From Xenorhabdus stockiae (GTDB lineage: Bacteria > Pseudomonadota > Gammaproteobacteria > Enterobacterales > Enterobacteriaceae): a stretch of DNA of 64,000 nt. A program made the translations under genes and the position numbers. A model generated the notes under the pieces. It was not told where the DNA came from, ran no database searches, and saw only the letters and a program-made list of their open reading frames with translations. The stretch covers positions 62,001 through 126,000 of the forward strand of contig NZ_NJAJ01000003.1 of NCBI RefSeq assembly GCF_002632825.1, read 5' to 3'. Of this stretch, positions 1 to 7,861 are shown one piece after another (the first letter of the stretch is position 1; each line of letters starts with the position of its first letter).

Positions 1-383
1 TGGCTGAACATAATATTGATCTATTAATTGAACCAATAAATACTCGTGACATGCCTGAGTATTTTTTGACAACGCCTACTCAAGCTGAAGAATTATTAAG
101 TTTTATTGATCGTAAAAATGTTTTTATTCAATTAGATCTTTATCATTGTCAAATTATGGAAGGTGATTTACTAAGAACGATAGAAAGACTCTGGGGTAAA
201 TTCAAACATATTCAGATAGCTTCAGTACCGGGGCGCAACGAGCCAGATAAGGGTGAAGTTAATTATCTTTGGTTATTTAATAAATTGGATGAAATGGGGT
301 ATCAGGGATGGATTGGATGTGAGTATTACCCAGAGGGATATACAAAAGAAGGGCTAGGGTGGTTTTTAAAAGCTCAGCCATGA
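1..383 (+). CDS. otnI: 2-oxo-tetronate isomerase / hydroxypyruvate isomerase family protein (3' part)
   Basis: The gene enters from the left edge: the frame is open from base 3 and the residues before the first ATG at 51 (IEPINTRDMPEYF) are typical of the family, so 51 is not the start. Only about the last 126 residues are present. The family is a TIM-barrel sugar isomerase; EPIN, the D-x-YH strand (LDLYHCQIMEGD) and the QIASVPGRNEPDKGE loop carry the usual metal- and substrate-binding acids. In tetronate pathways OtnI interconverts 2-oxo- and 3-oxo-tetronate in the cytoplasm. The downstream DenD-like dehydrogenase and GntP permeases support that role over plain hydroxypyruvate isomerase (Hyi), but sequence alone does not separate the two. 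Confidence 0.82.
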   Translation, partial: AEHNIDLLIEPINTRDMPEYFLTTPTQAEELLSFIDRKNVFIQLDLYHCQIMEGDLLRTIERLWGKFKHIQIASVPGRNEPDKGEVNYLWLFNKLDEMGYQGWIGCEYYPEGYTKEGLGWFLKAQP

Positions 384-414
384 TCATGGAATATAGAATA
401 GAGTAGGAAAGGTA

Positions 415-1182
415 ATGATCCCATCAGAGCGTAGAGATTTTATTTACCGTCACTTACATGAATATAAAACGGTTTCTATTAGTATGCTAGTTGAGTTACT
501 GAATGTTTCACATATGACTGTTAGGAGAGATATTCGTATTTTAGAAGAAGAAGGAAAGGTGATTAGTTCTACAGATGGAATTCAATTAAATGATGCTCTA
601 CGACAAGAGTTGCCATGGAGTGAGAAAGCACATATTCATCACCGTCATAAACGAGCGATTGGTAAATATGCAGCTTCATTAGTAGAAGATGGACAAGTAG
701 TTTATTTAGATGCGGGAACTACAACATTTGAAGTAGCACAAGTATTGGCAGAGCGTTTTAATTTGACAATCGTTACGAATGACTTCTCTATTTCCCAATA
801 TCTTATGAGTAAACCCCAATTGAATTTATTTCATACTGGGGGACAGGTGGATAAACGTAATTATTCTTGTGTTGGAAAGAGTGCAGCTATGGTGTTACAC
901 ACTTTGAATATAGATATTGCATTTATTAGTACGAGCTCATGGGATCTTGAGCATGGAATTTCTACTCCACACGAAGAAAAGGTTTTAGTTAAACAAGCAC
1001 TTTTAAAAGTTGCGCGTAGAAAAGTATTGCTTTCCGATAGTAGTAAATATGGGAAATATGGCATGTTCCGTGTTTGTCCGATATCAGATATGAATGATAT
1101 TGTTTGTGATGTACGGCTGCCTATATCAATACAAGAAAAATTTCAGGAATTAAATCTGGAATTACACATCGTCAATATTTAA
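415..1182 (+). CDS. DeoR-family transcriptional regulator of the tetronate operon
   Basis: A 255-residue DeoR-type repressor. The N-terminus has the winged helix-turn-helix (about residues 18-55, with VSISMLVELLNVSHMTVRRD), followed by a C-terminal sugar-phosphate sensor domain carrying the YLDAGTTTFEVA loop near residue 100. It starts at ATG 415 behind AGGAAAGG and lies 31 bases after the isomerase stop, inside the operon. E. coli YgbI, a DeoR-family protein, sits beside the comparable ygbJKLMN acid-sugar genes, so this is inferred to be the local repressor responding to a pathway intermediate. Composition is AT-rich like its neighbours. Confidence 0.85.
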   Translation: MIPSERRDFIYRHLHEYKTVSISMLVELLNVSHMTVRRDIRILEEEGKVISSTDGIQLNDALRQELPWSEKAHIHHRHKRAIGKYAASLVEDGQVVYLDAGTTTFEVAQVLAERFNLTIVTNDFSISQYLMSKPQLNLFHTGGQVDKRNYSCVGKSAAMVLHTLNIDIAFISTSSWDLEHGISTPHEEKVLVKQALLKVARRKVLLSDSSKYGKYGMFRVCPISDMNDIVCDVRLPISIQEKFQELNLELHIVNI

Positions 1183-1238
1183 TAAAGATATGTTTGCAAT
1201 TATAAAATAACTATAAGAGGTTGTAAGGGGGATTTTGT

Positions 1239-2192
1239 ATGAAAATAATTATTACTGGTGGTGCCGGTTTTTTGGGGCAGCAGTTAGCTTTAGCTTTGCT
1301 TAGAAATGAATATGGATTGAATTTTGGACATCTAGTTTTGGTTGATATTCAATGTCCAACTTCTCCTATCAATGATCCTAGAGTACAGTGCATTACATTA
1401 GATTTGGCTGCTGAAGGAACTGTGGAGAAATTAATTGATTCAGAGAGTGATATACTATTCCATTTAGCTGCTATCGTTAGTAGTCATGCTGAGGAAGATT
1501 TTGATTTAGGAATGAAAATTAATTTTGATGTAACACGCCGTTTATTGGAAAGTGCTCGTATCCATAACCCAGCATTAAAATTTATTTTTACCAGTTCACT
1601 AGCAGTATTTGGGGGGAATCTACCGGAAATTGTAACAGACGAATATGCTGTTAATCCACAGTCATCATATGGTACTCAAAAAGCTATGTGTGAATTAATG
1701 ATTAATGATTATTCTCGTAAAGGATATGTCGATGGAAGAATACTTAGATTGCCGACTATAAGTGTTCGTTCTGGTAAACCTAATAAAGCTGCTTCATCAT
1801 TTGTTAGTGGTATTATTCGTGAGTCATTGAATGGAGAAAAAAATGTTTGTCCAGTTTCTTCTTCTCTTATATTGTGGATTTCTAGCCCTGATACTGTTAT
1901 TAAAAATATTATTCATTCAGTAAAAATATCTGCGAAGGAATTTACTTTTTCTCGTATAATAAATTTGCCAGGTATTAGCATAACAGTTGATGAAATGATT
2001 GATACATTGAATAATGTAGCAGGACAAAAAATAGCAGATCTTATTAGTTTTGAAAAGAATGAAAGTATTAATAGTATAGTGGAAAGTTGGCCGGGTAATT
2101 TTGATATTAGTCATAGTCTTTCATTAGGATTCAATGTTGATGCTTCGTTTAGCGAAAATATTCTAACATTTATTGATAATAAAAAATATTAA
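1239..2192 (+). CDS. denD: NAD-dependent epimerase/dehydratase family protein, probable D-erythronate dehydrogenase
   Basis: A 317-residue extended short-chain dehydrogenase. The NAD-binding GGAGFLG motif is at residues 7-13, the catalytic Ser region is FTSSLAVFGG and the YGTQK sequence gives the catalytic Tyr and Lys. The family includes DenD, which oxidises D-erythronate to 2-oxo-tetronate, the substrate of OtnI encoded two genes upstream. The start at ATG 1239 follows AAGGGGG. Only 12 bases separate it from the permease gene, indicating co-transcription. The kinase (OtnK) and decarboxylase (OtnC) of the pathway are not seen here and would lie to the left of the window if present. DenD is preferred over a UDP-sugar epimerase because of context. 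Confidence 0.8.
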   Translation: MKIIITGGAGFLGQQLALALLRNEYGLNFGHLVLVDIQCPTSPINDPRVQCITLDLAAEGTVEKLIDSESDILFHLAAIVSSHAEEDFDLGMKINFDVTRRLLESARIHNPALKFIFTSSLAVFGGNLPEIVTDEYAVNPQSSYGTQKAMCELMINDYSRKGYVDGRILRLPTISVRSGKPNKAASSFVSGIIRESLNGEKNVCPVSSSLILWISSPDTVIKNIIHSVKISAKEFTFSRIINLPGISITVDEMIDTLNNVAGQKIADLISFEKNESINSIVESWPGNFDISHSLSLGFNVDASFSENILTFIDNKKY

Positions 2193-2204
2193 AAGGATTT
2201 TTAT

Positions 2205-3578
2205 ATGACATTGTATATTCCAATCATTGGATTAGGGGTATCAGTATTTACTCTACTTTTTTTGGTTTTGTACTCGAGGGTTCATGCGATTATTGCTATG
2301 TTGATTGCAGCGATAATTGCTGGAATTACTAGTGGATTAAGTATAACGAATACTGTAGATATAATCACTAAAGGATTCGGTTCAACATTAGGTAATATTG
2401 GAATTGTGATTGGACTAGGACTCATGATGGGTCGGATACTAGAGGTTTCAGGAGCAACTGAACAGATAGCATATAGTTTTATTAAATGGTTGGGGGAAAA
2501 ACGTGAGGAATGGGCTGTAGCTATCACTGGCTATATTGTTAGTATTCCAATTTTTGTAGATACAGCTTTTGTCATAATCTATCCTATAATTAAGACATTA
2601 GCGAAAAAAAGTAAGAAAAATTTATTAACCTTAGGTGTTTCCCTTGCTGGGGGGTTAATTATAACTCATCATTTAGTTCCTCCAACTCCCGGACCTCTTG
2701 GTGTTGCAGGCATATTTGGGGTAGATATTGGGGCGATGATGCTAATAGGAATGATATTAGCAATTCCTTGTGTCATTGGTATTGTTTTTTATGCCAAATG
2801 GTTATCTATTAAATATCCTGAATATTATTTTTCTGGTGAGGGAGATTTTGAAAAAATCCATAATAACTATATGGAAGAAAAGTCTAATAAACGATTGCCA
2901 AGTTTATTTTTATCTCTATTACCCATTATTGTTCCAATAATATTAATTTTAATAAAAGCAATTAATAATATTTTATTAAAGGTTGATGTTATTTTGGTAA
3001 AAGAAAAAAGAATTTATTTTCAGTTTATTGATTTTGTTGGAAGTCCTATTATTGCCCTATCAATTAGCGTGTTAATAGCGATTTACACCCTAATGCCAAA
3101 AGTTAGAAAAGAGGAAATTATAGGGCATATGGAAATAGGGTTAAAATCAGCTGGAATTATTCTATTAGTGACCGGTGTTGGGGGAGCATTGGGAGCTGTA
3201 TTGCGAGAAAGTGGGACTGGGGGGATTTTAGCACAGCAAATTTCTAATTTGCCAATTACACCAATCTTGATCCCATTCATTATTGCAACATTAGTGCGTT
3301 TAATCCAAGGGTCTGGTACTGTTGCAATGGTTACATCTGCTTCTATTTCTGTTCCTGTGATCAGTGAGATACCAGATATAAATATGTTGTTGGCAGCTCA
3401 AGCAGCTACTGTTGGAGCCTTTTTCTTTAGTTACTTCAATGATAGCCTGTTCTGGATGGTTAACAGGATGATGGGCATTAAAGATGCAAAACAACAGATG
3501 ATTGTCTGGTCAATTCCTACCACCATTGCATGGGGGATCGGGTTGTGTGGTATATTACTTCTTAATCTTATCATGTAG
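2205..3578 (+). CDS. GntP-family gluconate/tetronate-type permease (copy 1)
   Basis: A 457-residue polytopic inner-membrane transporter of the GntP family (gluconate:H+ symporter group), with roughly a dozen hydrophobic segments and the conserved PPTPGPLGVAGIFGV and RLIQGSGTVAMVT stretches. It probably imports the acid sugar degraded by the preceding enzymes. The start ATG follows AAGGA. It has a close paralogue immediately downstream. The body of the gene is very AT-rich (15 G/C in bases 2821-2880, against 24 in the matching bases 4381-4440 of copy 2), whereas its last ~100 bases are host-like and nearly match copy 2. The exact substrate is unproven. Confidence 0.88.
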   Translation: MTLYIPIIGLGVSVFTLLFLVLYSRVHAIIAMLIAAIIAGITSGLSITNTVDIITKGFGSTLGNIGIVIGLGLMMGRILEVSGATEQIAYSFIKWLGEKREEWAVAITGYIVSIPIFVDTAFVIIYPIIKTLAKKSKKNLLTLGVSLAGGLIITHHLVPPTPGPLGVAGIFGVDIGAMMLIGMILAIPCVIGIVFYAKWLSIKYPEYYFSGEGDFEKIHNNYMEEKSNKRLPSLFLSLLPIIVPIILILIKAINNILLKVDVILVKEKRIYFQFIDFVGSPIIALSISVLIAIYTLMPKVRKEEIIGHMEIGLKSAGIILLVTGVGGALGAVLRESGTGGILAQQISNLPITPILIPFIIATLVRLIQGSGTVAMVTSASISVPVISEIPDINMLLAAQAATVGAFFFSYFNDSLFWMVNRMMGIKDAKQQMIVWSIPTTIAWGIGLCGILLLNLIM

Positions 3579-3589
3579 GCTATCGTGAT

Positions 3590-3617
3590 GGCGCTCAAAA
3601 GAAGCGCCCTTCTTTTT
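3590..3617 (+). terminator. Rho-independent terminator after GntP copy 1
   Basis: A six-base-pair stem, GGCGCT (3590-3595) with AGCGCC (3603-3608), followed by a T-rich tract. A very similar sequence follows copy 2, so the terminator was duplicated with the gene end. Confidence 0.7.
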
Positions 3618-3761
3618 CTCAAATTATCTAAATATCCCTTTGTTAATTTATACCAAGACATCAATTTCTAATAAGCCCACTTTAACACAGCTTGTAACAA
3701 GGGCTTTGTCCAGCATACCATGCACCTTTCTCGCCAATAATACAGATTGAAACGGGGTTTT

Positions 3762-5141
3762 ATGGTTGATTTTTACATTCCAGTTATTGGATTGGGAGTG
3801 GCGGTATTTTCGCTGATTTTTCTGGTTTTACGTACACGTATTCATGTGCTTGTTGCTATGTTAATTGCTGCAGTTATTGCAGGAATATCTGGTGGCCTGA
3901 GTATGGGCCATGTTGTTGATGTTATTGCTAAAGGGTTTGGTACGACATTAGGTAACATTGGTATTGTGATTGGGCTGGGAAGCATGATGGGGCGGATATT
4001 GGAAGCCTCTGGTGCAACGGAACAAATCGCCTATAGTCTGATTAAATGGCTGGGTAAAAGGCGCGAAGAGTGGGCACTTGCAATCACCGGCTATATTGTC
4101 AGTATTCCTATATTTGTTAATTCGGCTTTTATTATCCTTTATCCGCTGGTAAAAGCGTTAGCGAAGAAAGGTAAACGGAATGTATTAACGTTGGGTGTAG
4201 CGCTGGCCGGTGGGTTAGTGGTGACTCACCATATTGTTCCGCCAACGCCGGGGCCGCTTGGTGTGGCCGGAATATTTGGGGTAAGTGTCGGTAAGGTTAT
4301 GTTGGTGGGAATGGTACTGGCAATCCCATGTGTTATTGGCATCACTTGTTATGCTAAATGGCTGGAGACTAAATACCCTGAATACCTGCTTGTGGAGGAT
4401 GAAGGAAATCTGCAAGAAATTCACCAGCAATATATGGAAGAAAAAGCCAGTAAGCCTTTACCGGGACTCTTCATTTCCCTTTTACCTATCGTTGTACCTA
4501 TCGTTCTCATTTTTACCAGTGTTATAAATGGACTGTTGTTAAAGACTGCACTATTTGCAGGGAAGGATGATGATCTTTACTTCCAGGTTTTTAATTTCCT
4601 TGGGTCACCGATTATTGCTCTGGCGATAAGTGTGTTGCTGGCGATTTATAAACTTATGCCAAATATCAGTAAACATGAGGTAATAGAACACTTAGAAGCG
4701 GGTTTACAGACGGTTGGAATCATTTTATTGGTATCGGGAGCCGGGGGAGCCTTAGGTGCCGTATTAAATGAGGGTTCAACCGGGACAATAGTGGCGCAAT
4801 ATGTTGCCAGTCTGCCGATTACTCCTGTTCTGATCCCTTTTATCATCGCCACGTTAATACGTATTATTCAAGGTTCAGGCACTGTTGCTATGATCACCGC
4901 AGCATCTATTTCTGCGCCGGTTATCAAACAGATACCAGATATTAATATGCTGGTTGCTGCTCAGGCTGCAATGGTGGGAACACTGTTTTTCAGCTATTTT
5001 AATGACTGTTTTTTCTGGGTCGTGAATAGGATGATGGGGATAAAGGATGTGAAAAAACAGATAATCATTTGGTCCATTCCGACCACCATTGCGTGGGGAA
5101 TCGGGTTGTGTGGAATATTACTCCTTAATTTCATCATGTAA
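3762..5141 (+). CDS. GntP-family permease (copy 2)
   Basis: A 459-residue GntP-family transporter highly similar to copy 1 along its full length, with the same PPTPGPLGVAGIFGV and IIQGSGTVAMIT signatures and the same C-terminus (WGIGLCGILLLN). The ATG at 3762 is chosen because MVDFYIPVIG aligns with the N-terminus of copy 1; a TTG at 3747 would only add five unaligned residues. Its codon use and GC content are host-like, unlike copy 1. About 180 bases and a terminator separate it from copy 1, so it may be transcribed separately. It may be the resident permease beside which the AT-rich operon was installed. Substrate unknown beyond sugar acids. Confidence 0.88.
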   Translation: MVDFYIPVIGLGVAVFSLIFLVLRTRIHVLVAMLIAAVIAGISGGLSMGHVVDVIAKGFGTTLGNIGIVIGLGSMMGRILEASGATEQIAYSLIKWLGKRREEWALAITGYIVSIPIFVNSAFIILYPLVKALAKKGKRNVLTLGVALAGGLVVTHHIVPPTPGPLGVAGIFGVSVGKVMLVGMVLAIPCVIGITCYAKWLETKYPEYLLVEDEGNLQEIHQQYMEEKASKPLPGLFISLLPIVVPIVLIFTSVINGLLLKTALFAGKDDDLYFQVFNFLGSPIIALAISVLLAIYKLMPNISKHEVIEHLEAGLQTVGIILLVSGAGGALGAVLNEGSTGTIVAQYVASLPITPVLIPFIIATLIRIIQGSGTVAMITAASISAPVIKQIPDINMLVAAQAAMVGTLFFSYFNDCFFWVVNRMMGIKDVKKQIIIWSIPTTIAWGIGLCGILLLNFIM

Positions 5142-5152
5142 GTGTTCCAATG

Positions 5153-5173
5153 GCGCTCAAAAGGGCGCTTTTT
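5153..5173 (+). terminator. Probable terminator after GntP copy 2
   Basis: GGCGC (5153-5157) can pair with GCGCT (5165-5169) before a T-run. It is the sequence counterpart of the stem at 3590 with two or three bases lost, which weakens the hairpin. Confidence 0.5.
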
Positions 5174-5228
5174 GTGACTACTCTTCGAATATTGTTTCTA
5201 TTTCAGCTTTATACTCACGGTGTTACCT

Positions 5229-5270
5229 ACATACATTAAATTGTGACAATAATCACAATTTAATGTATGT
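5229..5270. promoter_or_regulatory. CRP-like site inside an 18-bp perfect inverted repeat upstream of udp
   Basis: The core TGTGA-CAATAA-TCACA (5242-5257) matches the CRP consensus exactly. The symmetry continues outward: arms 5229-5246 and 5253-5270 are perfect reverse complements of 18 bases around a 6-base spacer. E. coli udp is known to be CRP- and CytR-controlled, so this is a likely activator site for udp. The RNA could also form a hairpin if read through from the permease side. Confidence 0.75.
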
Positions 5271-5293
5271 GTTTCTTTTTAAATTCAATTAAA

Positions 5294-5309
5294 TGTGACT
5301 TTAATCATT
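5294..5309 (+). promoter_or_regulatory. Second CRP-like site upstream of udp
   Basis: TGTGA-CTTTAA-TCATT, 79 bases before the udp start codon and about 50 bases downstream of the first site. Paired CRP sites flanking a CytR region are the known E. coli udp/deo arrangement; a CytR site was not identified here. Confidence 0.5.
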
Positions 5310-5388
5310 AAAAAGTGTCAGAGTATTTACTAGATTTAGGTATCTCCATTTTATTTGGATTTTGAATTATTTCCGTTGAGGAGCCAAT

Positions 5389-6144
5389 ATGTCTGATGTA
5401 TTTCACTTAGGTATCACCAAAAATGACTTACAGGGTGCAACCCTGGCTATTGTTCCAGGCGATCCTGATCGTGTTGAGAAGATTGCAAGATTGATGGATA
5501 ACCCGGTTCATCTGGCTTCCCATCGTGAATTTACAACATGGCGTGCTGAAATTGACGGCAAACCTGTTGTTGTCTGCTCGACGGGTATTGGTGGCCCATC
5601 AACGTCAATTGCGGTAGAAGAGCTGGCTCAACTAGGTGTACGCACATTCCTGCGTATCGGTACAACCGGTGCAATTCAGGAAAATATTAACGTTGGTGAT
5701 GTGCTGGTAACCACTGCGGCTGTTCGTTTAGATGGCGCCAGCTTGCATTTTGCTCCAATGGAGTTTCCGGCAGTGGCTGATTTTGAGTGTACTAATGCAC
5801 TGTACGCTGCCGCGAAAGCATCAGGTACTACAACGCATGTTGGTGTGACAGCTTCTTCTGATACTTTCTATCCGGGACAGGAACGTTACGATACCTATTC
5901 TGGCCGCGTTGTCCGTCGTTTTCAGGGTTCAATGAAAGAGTGGCAGGAAATGGGCGTCATGAACTTTGAAATGGAATCAGCAACTCTATTAACAATGTGT
6001 GCAAGCCAGGGATTGCGTGCCGGAATGGTGGCTGGTGTGATCGTTAACCGTACCCAGCAGGAAATTCCTGATGTTGAATTGTTGAAGAAAACAGAAAGCA
6101 ATGCCTTAAGCATTGTTGTTGATGCGGCTCGCCGTTTATTGTAA
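5389..6144 (+). CDS. udp: Uridine phosphorylase
   Basis: A 251-residue cytoplasmic enzyme, against about 253 in E. coli. It splits uridine with phosphate to uracil and ribose-1-phosphate in pyrimidine salvage. The nucleoside phosphorylase motifs are present: [10 protein letters not shown] near residue 25, the RIGTTGAIQ phosphate loop near residue 91, the FEMESATLL ribose-binding segment and the VNRTQQEIP base-recognition region. The start ATG follows GAGGAGC. The gene stands alone with its own CRP-like control region. Together with the Tsx-like porin gene at 29.2 kb it suggests nucleoside scavenging. Confidence 0.97.
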   Translation: MSDVFHLGITKNDLQGATLAIVPGDPDRVEKIARLMDNPVHLASHREFTTWRAEIDGKPVVVCSTGIGGPSTSIAVEELAQLGVRTFLRIGTTGAIQENINVGDVLVTTAAVRLDGASLHFAPMEFPAVADFECTNALYAAAKASGTTTHVGVTASSDTFYPGQERYDTYSGRVVRRFQGSMKEWQEMGVMNFEMESATLLTMCASQGLRAGMVAGVIVNRTQQEIPDVELLKKTESNALSIVVDAARRLL

Positions 6145-6157
6145 TTGTTGAAATTAT

Positions 6158-6177
6158 GGGCCGGAATTCTCTGGCCC
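6158..6177 (+). terminator. Possible terminator hairpin after udp
   Basis: GGGCCGGA and TCTGGCCC form an eight-pair stem with an ATTC loop, 14 bases after the udp stop. No proper T-run follows, so termination is uncertain. Confidence 0.35.
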
Positions 6178-6315
6178 GATCACCTGAATTTTCCGTTTTC
6201 TTTACTTCCTTTCATTCTGAAATCTGATAATGTCATAACATTTTGTATTAAAGATGATTTGTCTCAGCCACAAACTGTCTCAATCGTGCATTAATTTCAA
6301 TAAAAAAGAGTGATT

Positions 6316-7104
6316 ATGACCACAACCACAACAGTTATATCTCATCCTTCATTACTCCCCTTAAATGGCGGTATTAACTTCCGCGATTTAGGTAACAGAA
6401 CACTAAGTAATGGTTCTAAGATTAAATCAGGTCTGTTATTTCGTTCAGGCTCTCTGGATATGCTGACTGATAACGATCAGATTTTCTTGGCTGAACAGAA
6501 CCTGTTCCAGATCATCGATTATCGTGATAGCAGTGAAATTATAGATAGGCCGGATCATGTATGGAGTGGTGCGAGCTATCATCATGCTCCGGCTAATCCG
6601 CTTTCCAAAGAGGTTGATGCTAATTTCGATAAGCTAAGCCATGAGGCGTTGGAACAGTTTGATGCTAAAGATTTTATGTTGCGGCTATACCAATTGTTAC
6701 CAATTAATAACCCGGCTTATAAGACATTAGCCAGTTTATTACTACAGCCGGAAAAAGGCGGAATTGTGCAGCATTGTGCTGTTGGTAAAGATAGAACAGG
6801 AATCGGTTCTGCTTTGGTATTGTTTGCTTTGGGAGCAGATCTGGATACCGTAATGGAAGACTATCTGGTAACTAATATTACTCTGACACCGTTTCGGGAA
6901 TATTTATTGAATGAATATGCAAAAAGTATGAGTGATAGTTTGGTTGAGAAAATGTCTTATGTATTTTCAGTCAGAGAAGAGTTTTTAATGACAGCTCTGA
7001 ACAGTATCAATCAGCATTATGGCAGTGTGGATATTTGGTTAGAAAAAGACGTTGGGCTTGATATGACAGCTCGGGAAAAATTGCAGAGCTATTTTCTGGA
7101 GTAA
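6316..7104 (+). CDS. Tyrosine phosphatase family protein (HCxxGKDR type)
   Basis: A 262-residue protein with the N-terminal NFRDLG signature (residues 21-26), a DYRDSSE segment (68-74) and the phosphatase P-loop HCAVGKDRTG, giving catalytic Cys154 and Arg160. This HC-x5-R loop with GKDR belongs to the atypical tyrosine/phosphoinositide phosphatase family that includes mycobacterial MptpB and Listeria LipA. There is no signal peptide, so it is probably cytoplasmic. ATG 6316 is taken as the start: AAAAAAGAG lies just before it and overlaps the alternative GTG at 6310. It is a single gene between udp and the dedA gene. The substrate, protein or lipid phosphate, cannot be told. Confidence 0.82.
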   Translation: MTTTTTVISHPSLLPLNGGINFRDLGNRTLSNGSKIKSGLLFRSGSLDMLTDNDQIFLAEQNLFQIIDYRDSSEIIDRPDHVWSGASYHHAPANPLSKEVDANFDKLSHEALEQFDAKDFMLRLYQLLPINNPAYKTLASLLLQPEKGGIVQHCAVGKDRTGIGSALVLFALGADLDTVMEDYLVTNITLTPFREYLLNEYAKSMSDSLVEKMSYVFSVREEFLMTALNSINQHYGSVDIWLEKDVGLDMTAREKLQSYFLE

Positions 7105-7202
7105 ATCCATTTTGTTAGCGTAAAGAAAAGCAAGGTTAGCATCAGTTCATTGATTTGCTGCTAACCTGAAAATTAGTAAAGATTAACACAGGAAAGACGA
7201 AT

Positions 7203-7733
7203 GTGAGCTTGCATGAAGTCATTGAAGTAATTATCAATTTTGTAAAAAATCATGAAGCATGGGCAATTCCTATTATTTTCCTGCTCGCTTTTGGAGAATC
7301 CTTGGCATTTATTTCTCTGCTATTACCTGCAACGATCATCCTGTTAGGGTTGGGGGCACTGATTGGTGAAAGTGGATTAAATTTCTGGCCAATATGGATA
7401 TCAGCAGCAGCAGGCGCATTCTTTGGTGACTGGGTTTCCTATCTATTTGGCTATCATTACAAGGAAAATGTCGGTCAGATGTGGCCTCTTTCTCGCCATC
7501 CACAAACCTTAGTACGCGGACATCGATTCTTTGAGCGTTGGGGCATATGGGGTGTTTTTATTGGTCGTTTTTTTGGCCCATTAAGAGCCGCAATTCCTTT
7601 GGTCGCTGGGATTTGTGCTATGCCACAACGTCATTTTCAGCTGGCTAACTTTGCTTCTGCACTGATTTGGGCATTTGGTATTTTAGCGCCGGGTGCTTTC
7701 GGTATACGCTGGCTTGCAGAGTGGATGGGGTAA
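7203..7733 (+). CDS. DedA-family inner-membrane protein
   Basis: A 176-residue member of the DedA/VTT superfamily, with an N-terminal reentrant hydrophobic region containing GESLAFISLLLPATIIL, the FFGDWVSYLFGYH segment and the conserved GRFFGPLRAAIPLVAG motif with its essential arginines. Members act as lipid (undecaprenyl phosphate or phospholipid) translocases and affect proton motive force. The start is GTG 7203 behind AGGAAAG, because the overlapping ATG at 7201 runs straight into TGA. It is shorter than E. coli YqjA/YghB (about 220 residues) and closer in size to YohD. The individual function is not assignable. Confidence 0.85.
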   Translation: MSLHEVIEVIINFVKNHEAWAIPIIFLLAFGESLAFISLLLPATIILLGLGALIGESGLNFWPIWISAAAGAFFGDWVSYLFGYHYKENVGQMWPLSRHPQTLVRGHRFFERWGIWGVFIGRFFGPLRAAIPLVAGICAMPQRHFQLANFASALIWAFGILAPGAFGIRWLAEWMG

Positions 7734-7861
7734 TTGCGAGCCGCTTTGCAAACTTAAATAAATCCTGCAAACAATCTGGACATCTATACAGCCTCTATTT
7801 AACTTACATTAAGGTCAGTCATTGAGCACAGACGCTGGTGTAATGTGAGTGGGGTGTATAG

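Noticed and set aside
5089..5292. 67-codon frame spanning the GntP copy 2 end and the udp control region
   Set aside because: It crosses a terminator and the CRP-like palindrome; no start signal or homology.
6145..6315. Possible regulatory RNA between udp and the phosphatase gene
   Set aside because: Only a weak hairpin without a T-run is visible; no known RNA family recognised.
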